In this document: positions 54,765 to 64,000 of the stretch, piece after piece | How the letters are laid out: each line of letters starts with the position of its first letter | Position numbering within the stretch: the stretch's first letter is position 1 | NCBI GenBank assembly: GCA_963773605.1 | Contig: CAVZBT010000016.1 | Location: 69,766-133,765, forward strand | Direction of reading: 5' to 3' | DNA length: 64,000 nucleotides | Source: CAVZBT01 sp963773605 | GTDB lineage: Bacteria > Acidobacteriota > UBA6911 | Notes under the pieces: model-generated | Databases searched by the model: none | The model's input: only the letters and a program-made list of their open reading frames with translations | What the model was told of the DNA's origin: nothing | Program-made: the position numbers and the translations under genes

Positions 54765-56164
54765 AGGCTCCGCTCCCCGGGTGCGACTTTCAGCCCGAAA
54801 CTGAGGTAAGGCTCCCGGCGGCTGATGCGTTGCACGTACAGGGCCGCCTCGCGGAGGTGATAATCGCCCCACATGGTGGATTCGCCGCACGGGATCTTTC
54901 GGCCGGGCGGGATGTAGTCCCACCCGTTCGGCCGGTGATACACGGAATGGAGCAGCAGTCCCTGGTGCCCCTCGTCGACGCTGAGATAGGGCTCCGCGAG
55001 CAGCGTGCGCAGGATGGTGAGGCCCGCCCGATTGTACCTGTCGGCGGACGGTCCGGAATCTTTTTTCGAAAGGTGCGCCCCGAGCCTCAGGAAGCCCTGG
55101 GCAGCGATGGCCGCTGCCGAACTGTCCACCGGCTCCCGATCGTTGTACGGGTCCGATGGAACGTCGAGGTGACGGCCGTCGCGGTCGAGACCGGGCGCGC
55201 CGGTATCCCAATAAGGCACGCCGTCGGTCGGAACACATTGTATGTAGTAGTCGCACACGGCTTCAGCAGCCTTCAGCAGGAAGGCGGTGGCCTCGGCTTT
55301 CCCCCCGGAGGGTTGCAGTTCGGACTCCGGAACGACGTCGAGGAACTCGAGGAGTTCGGCAAAGCCGCAGACGGCCCAGGCCAGCCCGCGCGTCCACGTG
55401 GTGAAAGGCGAATAGCCCTGTTGCGTCGCCGGGCAGCGATAATTGCCGTCCCGGACGTTGAATATGCTTTCGTGCGCTACGCGGCCGCGGACGTCGTAGG
55501 CATCGCGCCCTGCGCCGTAGTAGACCGCATAGCGGGCCGTAGCGCGCGCATGCCGGACGAGGCGCTCGAGCAGGGAGATACGCCGGTCATTCTCCGCCGC
55601 CAGCCTGTGGCCCAGTTGATGGGCAACGCCCAGGACGCGCAGGGTGCGGATCGTGTCGATGAACAGAGAATGCGGCCCGTTGAAAGAATAGATGTAGCCG
55701 TCGCCGTCGGGAAGGGGCGTCCAACGGCGGGCCTGCGTGGCTCCGGAGCAGCCCAGGGCCAGCGCGTAAAACCTCGGTTCCCAGGCGCAGGCGTCGAACC
55801 TTGATTCGCGCGCGAGGCGCAGCAGGTTGCCATAGGTGCTGATGTTGTTGAACCCATGGTCGTGCACACCCGCGTGCGTGACGTGCCCCGCCATGCGCTC
55901 CAGGGTGCGGCTCCGGCCCAACTCGAGGAAGCGGGCCTCCCCGGTCGCGTCGAACTGCAGGATGGCGGACCCGTACTGAAACCCTTGAGTCCATTCCGTC
56001 CACCCGCGCGACGTGTACACCCCGGCTGCGGTGAAGACCGGCGCTCCGGAGCAGGATTCGGCAGACTTCTCGATCGCCAGGATCTTGGGGGCGGATACCT
56101 CCCACAGCCTGTCGATCGCGGGTTGCAGGGAAGACGGCTGCAGTGCGTAGTCTATCTTGAGCAT
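54761..56164 (-). CDS. GH88-like unsaturated glucuronyl hydrolase
   Basis: 467 residues, an (alpha/alpha)6-barrel protein. VHDHGFNNI (D102) and LFIDTIRTL (D170) sit where the two catalytic aspartates of GH88 occur. YSPFTTWTRGLAWAVCGFAELLE and PVDSSAAAIAAQGFLRLG are typical. GH88 removes the unsaturated uronic acid left by polysaccharide lyases. There is no signal peptide, so it should act in the cytoplasm on imported oligosaccharides. I chose ATG 56164 (AGG six bases upstream) over an upstream TTG. It is coupled to the SDR gene. Confidence 0.85.
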   Translation of the reverse strand: MLKIDYALQPSSLQPAIDRLWEVSAPKILAIEKSAESCSGAPVFTAAGVYTSRGWTEWTQGFQYGSAILQFDATGEARFLELGRSRTLERMAGHVTHAGVHDHGFNNISTYGNLLRLARESRFDACAWEPRFYALALGCSGATQARRWTPLPDGDGYIYSFNGPHSLFIDTIRTLRVLGVAHQLGHRLAAENDRRISLLERLVRHARATARYAVYYGAGRDAYDVRGRVAHESIFNVRDGNYRCPATQQGYSPFTTWTRGLAWAVCGFAELLEFLDVVPESELQPSGGKAEATAFLLKAAEAVCDYYIQCVPTDGVPYWDTGAPGLDRDGRHLDVPSDPYNDREPVDSSAAAIAAQGFLRLGAHLSKKDSGPSADRYNRAGLTILRTLLAEPYLSVDEGHQGLLLHSVYHRPNGWDYIPPGRKIPCGESTMWGDYHLREAALYVQRISRREPYLSFGLKVAPGERSL

Positions 56165-56331
56165 TTCCGGCCTTTTCAAGGCAACCCTATACGAACCGCC
56201 GCGGTCGGTTCAAGCACAATCACCCCCCTTGCCGCGCCCCCAAGCCGTCGCCTGGCCGGTGCCCCCCCAGGGCTGCCATGTTGACAAGTTCCCGGAGGGT
56301 CTGTTATCAATCAGCCATACCCGGAGCCCAT

Positions 56332-57150
56332 ATGCCTTCATACGCGCGGCAAACCGCGGCCGCCGAACCGGAACTGCTGTACGACCACCTGCAGATCATC
56401 GCCCACGAGAGAACGCATCGCAAGGTGCTCGACCTTTTCGACAGCTTCCCGCACCGCGGCAACCTCCTGGAGGTTCCCGCAGGCGAAGGGGCGCTGGCGT
56501 GGCAGCTCCAGAAGCTCGGCTACACCGTAACGGCCGGCGACATCGACCCCGCGTTTTTCAAGGTAGGCTCGATTCCCTGCATCCGGGTCGACCTCAACCG
56601 TCAGTTTCCGCTCGACGACGGGCGATTCCAATTCGTAAGCTGCATCGAAGGGATCGAGCACTTGCAGGACCAGTTCCATTTCGTGCGCGAGTGCCATCGC
56701 GTACTCGCCCCAGGCGGCCACCTCGTGCTCTCGACCCCGAATATCCTGAACCTGGCGTCCCGGCTGAAGTTCCTGCTCTCCGGCTTCTACTCGCTGGTGC
56801 CGCGCCCGATCAACGAATTCAGCCAGGTCCCGGTTTTCGACCACATCAACCCGGTCACCTACTATCAACTCCGGTACATGCTGCATACGCAGGGCTTCGA
56901 GATCACAACCGTGACCACGGATTTCGCGCGGCGCAGCGCGATCGGGCTGTACTTCCTGCGACCGCTCGTGCGCCTGTACACGCGCCGGACCATGCGCAAG
57001 GAAACCGACCCGCGCCAGCGGCAGGCGAACCGCCAGATCCGCCGGGTGCTCACATCGGCGCCGCTGCTCCTCGGCCGCACCTTGATCCTCGTCGCGCGCA
57101 AGCACGCCCCGCGGCAGGTGGTACGCACCATCCTGGCTTCGGATTTTTAG
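56332..57150 (+). CDS. Class I SAM-dependent methyltransferase
   Basis: 272 residues. LLEVPAGEGALAWQLQKLGY is motif I, AGDIDP the ribose-binding acidic loop, and VLAPGGHLVLSTPNI the post-III strand. The methyl acceptor is unknown; genes of this type are common near polysaccharide loci. ATG 56332 is preceded by GGAG at five bases; the longer open frame was rejected. It diverges from the GH88 gene. Confidence 0.82.
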   Translation: MPSYARQTAAAEPELLYDHLQIIAHERTHRKVLDLFDSFPHRGNLLEVPAGEGALAWQLQKLGYTVTAGDIDPAFFKVGSIPCIRVDLNRQFPLDDGRFQFVSCIEGIEHLQDQFHFVRECHRVLAPGGHLVLSTPNILNLASRLKFLLSGFYSLVPRPINEFSQVPVFDHINPVTYYQLRYMLHTQGFEITTVTTDFARRSAIGLYFLRPLVRLYTRRTMRKETDPRQRQANRQIRRVLTSAPLLLGRTLILVARKHAPRQVVRTILASDF

Positions 57151-57179
57151 TCCGCAGGCCACCGAAACGCGCCGCGGGC

Positions 57180-58505
57180 TCAATGGAAAGTGTAGGAGAG
57201 GCCGACGAGGGGGACGACCCTGTCGCGCAACCCTCCTGAGTTGAGAGCGAAGAGCACGTTGGCCGTCAGGAGCAACCGTCCGACGACGTTGTACTTCAGA
57301 CCCGCGGCCGCATCCGCCACGGTGTAGGAGGCCTTCTCCAGCGCTATTTGGTGGTAGGTCTGCCCGTCCGGCGCAGGCGCGATGAAATCCTTCGAGATGA
57401 CCCGAGCCCCGTCGAATACCCGCTGCGTCAGGAGATCGACGGAAAACGTCAGGCCGCGGGCCAGCTGCGCGTCGGCCCCGGCAGCGACGAACAGCTGGTC
57501 GGGCAACGGCGCTTTGGTCTGAGTCGCGATGTTTCCCGCCAGGATGGACTTGCCGTTCCACTGGTAGCCAAGGTTGAGATGAGGCGACACGGGGCCGGCG
57601 CGCAACGACACGGCCGCGAAAGGCCTCACCCCGACCGCGCCCGATCCGAGGAAGTCGAGCTCATCCCCCGTCGGAAGCCGCACATCGGTCGCGAGCGCGA
57701 CCGATGCATTCTCGCCGTGATACGCCGTCGCTTTCACGCGCAGCAGGATGTCTCCGATGCCGCTGGCGTCGTTCTGGTCCGAGAACAGCGCGCGCGTGCT
57801 GTGTTCCGGGTCCGCCGCGTCAAAAAAGTGCGCCTGGCCGAATACCGGGCTCGGCGGGGCGATCCTATGTATGGTGGCATCCGAGTGCACCCCCATCTTC
57901 ACCTTCAGTATCGGCACCGCCAGGGAGACGTCGAGCCAGTTCGTCGCCCCGACCGTGCCGAAGAGGGTGAACTGATCCACCTTCAGCTCCACCGAGTTCA
58001 CTGTGGTGATGAAATCCTTCTTGAACTCGAAATCGCCCGGGGGCTCGCCCGAGTGCAGGAACACGGCGGGAAAGTTTTTGACGTCAAAACCATCGATCTT
58101 GTCAAAACCGAACCGCTGGTAGGTAACCCCGAAGAACACCTTCCCCTTGCCGATCGTTTCCGCCCGCTCGGTCAGCACGGGCCCGAAACTCTCGGCGGAG
58201 CGCGTGTACACCCCCGCGGTCCGGTCGAAACTATAGGTGAACCCCGAGGCCGGGGACGCAAGCGGCAGCAGCGTGAGCTGGCTGGCGATCGCGCTGTTGA
58301 GCGGCGTGAAGTTCGCCTGGAAATCGTTGTCGAAGTGGGCCCGGTGAAAGTTGTTGGGAAGCGTGAGGCCGGTCTGCCCGAACACGTTCGGGATCAGGCA
58401 TCCCAGTTTCGAACCGGTCGCGCACACCCCCCCCGCCTGCGCGAGCGAGAGCGGGCAAAACGCGAAGAGAGACAATACCGCAAACAGAAGCGCCCTTGTG
58501 AACAT
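57180..58505 (-). CDS. Outer-membrane beta-barrel, MetA-pathway phenol-degradation-like family
   Basis: 441 residues with a signal peptide (ALLFAVLSLFAFCPLSLAQ). Alternating beta-strands run throughout, for example GKVFFGVTYQRFGFDKIDG, TLFGTVGATNWLDVSLAVPI, ASVALATDVRLPTGDELDFLG and SPHLNLGYQWNG, ending in VVPLVGLSYTFH with a terminal aromatic region. This matches barrel proteins of the 'MetA-pathway of phenol degradation' family, whose role is uncertain. GGAGGAGG lies six bases before the ATG at 58505. It may be a channel or an envelope structural protein. Confidence 0.72.
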   Translation of the reverse strand: MFTRALLFAVLSLFAFCPLSLAQAGGVCATGSKLGCLIPNVFGQTGLTLPNNFHRAHFDNDFQANFTPLNSAIASQLTLLPLASPASGFTYSFDRTAGVYTRSAESFGPVLTERAETIGKGKVFFGVTYQRFGFDKIDGFDVKNFPAVFLHSGEPPGDFEFKKDFITTVNSVELKVDQFTLFGTVGATNWLDVSLAVPILKVKMGVHSDATIHRIAPPSPVFGQAHFFDAADPEHSTRALFSDQNDASGIGDILLRVKATAYHGENASVALATDVRLPTGDELDFLGSGAVGVRPFAAVSLRAGPVSPHLNLGYQWNGKSILAGNIATQTKAPLPDQLFVAAGADAQLARGLTFSVDLLTQRVFDGARVISKDFIAPAPDGQTYHQIALEKASYTVADAAAGLKYNVVGRLLLTANVLFALNSGGLRDRVVPLVGLSYTFH

Positions 58506-58596
58506 TGGTGCCCTCCTCCTTTCATGTTGAAGCCACCTGCACCGTCTCATAATGCCGGCCTACCCGGGGGGCGCCGGATCAGGGCGCACACCGGTG

Positions 58597-61500
58597 CTAC
58601 TGAACTGAGTCGATGACCCAGGCCGCGCCCCTGCGGCGCAGTCGCACCGTGATCCGGTCCTGCACTTCCAGCGGTTTCCTGTCGAAGGTCTGGGAAATCA
58701 GCCTCTGACACGATACGACGGCCGTTGCGCCGGAGATGGCCGGCTCGTCGATCGGCCGCAGTTCCATGCGCGTGGAACGGGCGCTCTTGAAGGAGGCGGA
58801 GATGGTGCCGAGGGTGTCACGGGGAATCGCCGGCCAGGCTTCCTGCAGCGCCCCGGCATCCATCTGCTCATAGGCGGCGGCGTACCGGGCGAGCGCCTCG
58901 CGGACGGCCTGCCGGTCGGCGGCGACGGTATCCGCCTGCTCGAGCTTCCCGATTTCGGCTCGAGGCCTGCTTGGCGTATGGGCTGTCGCCGTGCTTCTGG
59001 ACGAATCCCCTCAGGGCAGCAAGGTCCTTCTTGTTGACGGCCTCCCAGTCGAGCTGCTCGATGCGGCGCCGCGCCTGCTCGGCCAGGGCGCTTCCCGGGT
59101 ACTTCTTGGCAAAGGCCTGGAGCGCGGGGACGTCGCGCGAATTGCGCAGGCCGTCCCAGTCCCGCTGATCGCTCCCGGCCGCTTCGCCGGCGCGGAGCAT
59201 GGCGGTGGCGGCAGCTTCAAAGGCAAACCGCGCCCCACCAAAGTCGCCACGGTCCAGTTTCGTCTGTCCCTGGTCGCCGAGCTCCGTCGCGTCCCGGAAC
59301 GCATCCGCCGCCTTCCGATCGGCGCCGGCGGCCGCGGCTTTCGCGCGCGCCTGTTCGAATCCCTGCCGCGACCGGTCCGCCACGGTACGCTCGGCCGAGC
59401 GCGCGCGTTCCTGTTCGGACGCCCGCGCGCCCGCGGCTTCGACTTCGGCGGCGCGGTAAAGGCTCACAGCGTCGTGCAGCTTGGCGGCGGCCTTGGCGTA
59501 CTGGCGCTCCCCGTATAAGCGCATGGCCTCACTTTCGACCGACTGCGCCCCCGTATAGGACTGGGGCGCCAGTGTCGGAGCGCTGGAACTGTTCGCGCGA
59601 AACTTGGCTTCCGCCATCTGGCCCAAAGCGTCCTCGGCCCCGCTGCGTTCATGTTGCTCGAGCTGGGCCCGCAATGCGCTTGGCGTCGCCGTCGGAGGGG
59701 GCAATCGCCAACACTTGGCCGAGCGCCTTCATGGCATCGTCGTACTTGCCCGCCTCGTAGAACCGTCGAGCGGCACGGTTGCGCCGGGCGACTTCGGCCG
59801 TCAGTGCAGCCGCGGCCGGTTCGTCGTGTTTCACGGCAGGCCGGGTATGGGGTAGGGGGGGCGCAATGATCACTGAACCCTGCCGCTCCGCGGCGGGCAG
59901 AGACAGCGCGCGAGGCGGGACGGCGTTCACGACCTGGGTCCGCGTCTCGGGCGCGGATGCGCCGCTCCTGAAATACACCAAGCCGAACGCGAGAGCCAAG
60001 GCGCCCGCGATGCCGAATCCGGCATAGGGCAGTACTCGGCGCCGCGAGGACCCGGACACGACGGTGCGGACAGTTTGTTCCTGCCTGTCGATCCTCTTGC
60101 GCAACGCGGCCGCGCCGGGCACTTCGGACCACGTCGAAACCGCCGCGGCCAGCGCGCGTCTCGCCCCGTCCAGGTCTCCCCGGGCCAGCTTGTCGTCCGA
60201 TCCCGCCATGAGTCTCCGGGCGCCTTCCTCGCGGCGGGTGCGCTCGACGGAGTCGGCCTGCCTTCGATCGACGTCGAGCCCGATTCGATGCGCGTCCGGG
60301 TTTCCCGGCCAGAGGCCGAGCGCCCTGTCGACCGCCTGCCGCGCGGCCTGGAAACGCGATCCCTGGAGTTCCCGCTCCGCGTCGCGCAGGGCTTCGGCCG
60401 ACAGGGCGCGGCGCCGTTCTTCGGCCTTGCGCGCAGCCGCCAGTGCGGCCGCACGGCGTTGCAGGTCCAGCGCGTCCGCCTGCGCCGGCTGCAGGCGGAG
60501 GATCGCTTCGGCGGCGCGGACACAGGTGTCGACGTCTCCCCGGTCGAACGCTTTCTTCGCGTTCTCCAGCTGCCGGCGCACCTCGGCCGCCCTCGCCTCC
60601 GCCTCCCGCTGCAGCCTGAGGGATGCCGCGTGCCGCTCGAGCGCCTGCCGCACGGCCGGGAGAGCGGCAACCCCGGCTTCCGCCTGCTCGAGGAGGGAAA
60701 CCGCGGCCGCCGGACCCTCTGCGGGCGGCCAGCGCGTCGGCCCGTTCGACCAGCCCCGCTGCCTGGCGCTGCAGCTCTTCCTGCCGGCGACGGAGGTCGA
60801 GCTGGCGCCTGGCGGTTCGGAGCAGGTCGGCCGCCTCGACAGATGCCGCATCTTCCACCAGGGCGGCCCGCGCGTGCTCGGCCGCCTTCTCGAAATCCGA
60901 TTGGGCCAGGGCCGCCCGGCAGAGCTCGAGGATGCCGGCGACGCGTTCACGCCGTTCCCGCTCGGCCCGGGCGCGCGCTTCGTTCGCACGGCGCAGGTCG
61001 TCGCGGTACGCCCCCAGCGCCATCGACTTCCTGGGCCGCAGCGACCTGCGGGGCGGCGCCCTCCAGGAGACCGACGGCTCCCGGCAGGTCGCCGGCGGAG
61101 GCCTGCGACTCGGCTCGTTTCAGAACCTCCCGCACCTCCCGTTCGAGCTCCTGCTGCCGCCGCTGCAGCTCCAGGTCGTGTTCTCCTAGCCGCAGCAGCT
61201 CGGCTGCCGCGGCGTGGGACGCGTCCTCCGCCAGGACCGACCGAGCCAGCCGGATGGCCCCCTCGAAATCGCCGGCGGCGCGGGCCTCGGCGCCACGCGC
61301 GAGGGCCGCGGCCATCCTCTCCCTCGTCTCCTTCTCCCGGGCCTCGCGCCGGGCGCGTGCCTGCTCTATCGCGACCCGGAGCGCGCCGGCCTCGCCGGGG
61401 TCCGGATCCAAGGGCATCAGGGACTCGAGGCGGCGCGCCGCTTCCTGTCGTCGCCGGAGCGGATCGCCTCGCGCACGCTCTCCGCGAGCCCGTCGATGCG

Positions 61501-63497
61501 GGCCTGCCGCTGTTTCTCGGCCCGCAGCCGGTCCTCGAGAGGACGCGATGTCGTCGGCAAGGGCGGCCGCCCCATCAATCCGAGAATCGTGTGCAAGCGC
61601 TGCGCTGAGCTGTTTGCGGGCGCGCGCAACATCGCCCGCCCCCAGCGCGCGCCGCCCCGCCTCGAGGGTTTCCTGCGCCAAGCGGCTCTGGCGCTCTCTC
61701 TCCGCCTGTTCCTCCAATTTCTGACGGGTCCTCTCCAGCAGGTCGGCGGCCCCGGCGTGCTGCGGCGCGAGCGCGAGCGCCGACTCGAGCAGTCCAAGGG
61801 CGGAGGCGAAATCCGAGTGCTCGAAGCGCGTCCCTGCCTTGGCAACGAGCCGCTCCGCCTCCGCCTCCACGCGTTTCCTGCGGTCCGCCTCTTCGATCCT
61901 GGCGCGCACCCTGCCGAGTGCCGCAAGCGCCTCCCGGTCGGTTGGCTCCTCGCACAGGACGCTCTCCAGTGCAGCCAGGCTTTCGGCCAACCGTCCCTGA
62001 GCTTCGCAATCCCCGGCCTGCCGGATGCGCTCGTCGAGGTCACGGCGCCTCTGGAGGAGCGCCGCGAGCCGGTCGTATTGCCGCAGCGCCCAGTCGCGCC
62101 GCTCGAGCACGGCGGCACCGTCGACCTGGGTCGCGTCCGGATCCACGGGCGACCCTGGAACACCTGGTTGCGCCACGTTCCTCCAGGTATTCCCGCAGAA
62201 ACGGGTGTTCGGCGACGAGACGGTCGATGCGGGCTGCGGCCTCCTGCGCCTCGGCCGCAACCCGCTCGAGCAGGGTTCGCCTGACGCGTAGGCTCAAGGC
62301 GTTGGCCTGGGCATGCGCAGGATCCGCTGTAATCACACGATCCGACGCCCGCAGGGCGCCCTCGAAATCCCCCTGCCGCTCCAGTTCGAGAGCCTGCTCG
62401 AGGAGGAGATCCGCCTCCCTGCGCTGCTGCAGGACCCCCCGCAGGCGCCCGAGCTCGTTCCGAGCGCGTTCGCGCAGGGCAAGCGCCCCGAGGTACCCTC
62501 CCCCGGACGCGCTGAGCAGGGTCGCCTCCGGGTCGCCCGGGGCGGCGGGGGTGGAGTCGGGGACCGTCATCAGGCCGCGACTGCGCAGCTGCGGCGCTTC
62601 GTTCTCCAGCAGCGGGCCGCCTTCGTTCACCAGCTGTTCGATCTCACCGAGCGTCTGCCGCGTCTCCCGGCGCACGGACTTCTCCCGTTCCCGGAGCAGT
62701 CTGGACAGGCTTTCGAGGTCGCGGATCATCTCCTCGACGTCCTGATAGCGTTTTGCGGCGTCCTTGGCCATGGCCCGCAGCAGCACGGCGGAGAACTCGG
62801 CGGGGATATCGGGGGAGACGGATTCGACAGGCTCGGGGTCCTGCTGCAGGATTTTGAAGAAAGTCGACGGAAGCGAATTGGAGTAGAAGGGCTTGCGGTA
62901 GGTGAGCAGCTCGTAGAATGTCGCGCCGGCGGAGAAGATGTCGGAGCGGTGATCCACGCTCTCGCTGCGGATCTGTCGGGGGACATGTAATTGGGGTTCC
63001 CATCACCGAACCGGTCCTGGTGATGTCGGAGGAGGAGATGTGCGCGAGGCCGAAATCCAGGATTTTGAGCTCGCCGCTGCGGGTGATGTGGACGTTGCCC
63101 GGCTTGATGTCGCGGTGAATCACCTGGCGCTTGTGCGCATGGCCCAGCCCCTCCAGCAGGTCGCGCATCAGCCTCAGCTTGCGTTCCAGCGGGAGGTCTC
63201 GCGGCGGCCGATGATGTTCTTGAGGTCCTCGCCGTCGAGGAACTCCATGGCCATGTAGGCCTTGCCCCCCTCTTCGCCGAGGTCGTAGATGGTGACGATG
63301 TTCTTGTGGGAAAGCTGGCCGGCGGAGCGCGCCTCTCGGAAGAAGCGGGCGCGGACTTCGGGGTCGGCATCCAGGTCGGCGGACATCGTCTTGACGGCCA
63401 CCACTCGTTCGATGAACGGGTCGAGCGCCTTGTAGACGACCCCCATGGCGCCCTGCCCGATCTGACCGAGAATCTGGTACTTGCCGATTCTTTCCAC
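58597..63497 (-). pseudogene. Very large Ser/Thr kinase with repeat domain, about ten frameshifts
   Basis: Read across the breaks this is one protein of about 1,630 residues starting at GTG 63497. The kinase domain has GQIGQGAMGVVYKALD, VAVKTM, HRDIKPGN, DFGLAH and MDHRSDIFSAG. More than 900 residues of Ala/Arg/Glu-rich TPR-like helices follow (RALGAGDVARARKQLSAAL, AFDRGDVDTCVRAAEAILRL). Next come a membrane helix (YAGFGIAGALALAFGLVYF, about 60040-59965), more repeats and a small C-terminal domain ending WVIDSVQ. Frame changes fall near 63200, 62997, 62975, 62175, 61545, 61435, 61045, 60725, 59672 and 58963. Reading resumes sensibly after each, so errors are as likely as decay. It follows a PP2C gene, giving a kinase/phosphatase pair. 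Confidence 0.72.
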
Positions 63498-63570
63498 TGT
63501 CTTCCAGCTTGCGTTCGCGCGCCGGCGACACCAGGCCTCCCGGAAGGCCGGAAGCCGACCGGGCCACAGC

Positions 63571-64000
63571 TCACTCGGAACCGTACCGGAGCATCAACGC
63601 CGTGATGTTGTCTCTCCCCCCGCTGCGTTTGCCGCCGCGATGAGACCGTCAACGGTGTTCTTGATGCTTGTTCCGTTCGCAGACACGATGTCGAGGATCT
63701 CACCGTCGCCGAGCATCCCGTGCAAGCCGTCGGAGCAGAAAAGGAACGAGTCCCCGTTCTGCACGGGCTGTTCGAACACGTCGACGTCGAGGGTCTCTCG
63801 TGCTCCGACCGCCTTGGTGACGATGGACCGTAGGGGGTGTGACGGAATTGCCTCCGCTTTAAGGATCCCGCCGAAATAGGCCGCCTGAACCCACGAGTCG
63901 TCGGTGGTGAGCTGTTCGAGCTTCCCGGGCACGATCCGGTATGCCCTGCAGTCGCCCGCGCTGCAGATGTTCAGGAGGCCGTCGTCGGCAAGGGCTGCGA
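63571..64000 (-). CDS. PP2C-family phosphatase, C-terminal part (runs off the right edge)
   Basis: The 5' end lies beyond the window. NICSAGDCRAYRI, QLTTDDSWV, FLFCSDGLHGMLGD and IAAANAAGG are PP2C motifs. The literal frame ends ETTSRR at 63594. A one-base change in the C6 run at 63616-63621 would restore the family ending RDNITALML and a stop at 63571. The gene lies about 75 bp upstream of the large kinase gene and would reverse its action. Confidence 0.8.

Overview
The window looks like about 64 kb of a high-GC chromosome from a member of the Acidobacteriota. The evidence is family content rather than any marker gene. It includes an Oar-type TonB receptor with an N-terminal carboxypeptidase-regulatory-like domain, an 'ADOP' type MacB/FtsX permease with no ATPase beside it, and a membrane protein carrying the N-terminal domain typical of acidobacterial regulators. 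Short hairpin and inverted-repeat elements are dispersed between genes. The class cannot be fixed. I saw no rRNA, tRNA, CRISPR array, phage or IS transposase gene.

Layout. 1-8.3 kb: start of a transaldolase gene, a remnant of a DUF1593-type gene, a TonB receptor, a GH42 beta-galactosidase and a divergent membrane regulator whose intergenic region carries three GTTAAC boxes (a carbohydrate uptake and degradation locus). 8.5-12.1 kb: one intact protein joining a class I aminotransferase to an archaeal-type phosphoenolpyruvate carboxylase. 12.1-20.4 kb: ADOP permease, beta-helix lipoprotein, typA, a DCC-family protein, a small secreted protein and a proline iminopeptidase. 20.7-25.9 kb: two 2-hydroxyacyl-CoA dehydratase activase-type genes broken by about nine frameshifts. 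26-33.4 kb: secreted phosphatase, tartrate dehydrogenase with a divergent dicarboxylate-type transporter, an MDR dehydrogenase, a secreted nucleoside hydrolase and an orphan histidine kinase.

33.5-42.2 kb: a compact minus-strand operon, read as FHA protein, 36-residue membrane protein, PP2C phosphatase, Ser/Thr kinase, RodA-PBP fusion, FhaA-like protein. It has the same parts as the actinobacterial fhaA-fhaB-pstP-rodA-pbpA-pknA-pknB locus, so it probably links protein phosphorylation to peptidoglycan synthesis. 42.4-47.2 kb: small secreted protein, PhoH/PIN ATPase, RNase Z, NosL-like lipoprotein, carbon-nitrogen hydrolase. 47.3-52.7 kb: a nucleotide-sugar operon (UDP-sugar dehydrogenase, sugar kinase, two tandem phosphohexomutases). 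52.9-58.5 kb: curA-like reductase, GH88/SDR pair, methyltransferase, outer-membrane protein. 58.6-64 kb: a second kinase/phosphatase pair; the kinase is about 1,600 residues long and carries many frameshifts.

Frameshifts (about 20 in total) cluster in three loci. Several sit at homopolymers and almost none come with nonsense substitutions, so sequencing or assembly error is at least as likely as gene decay. The two most interesting items are the aminotransferase-PEP carboxylase fusion and the kinase/phosphatase/FHA/RodA-PBP operon with its hidden small membrane protein.
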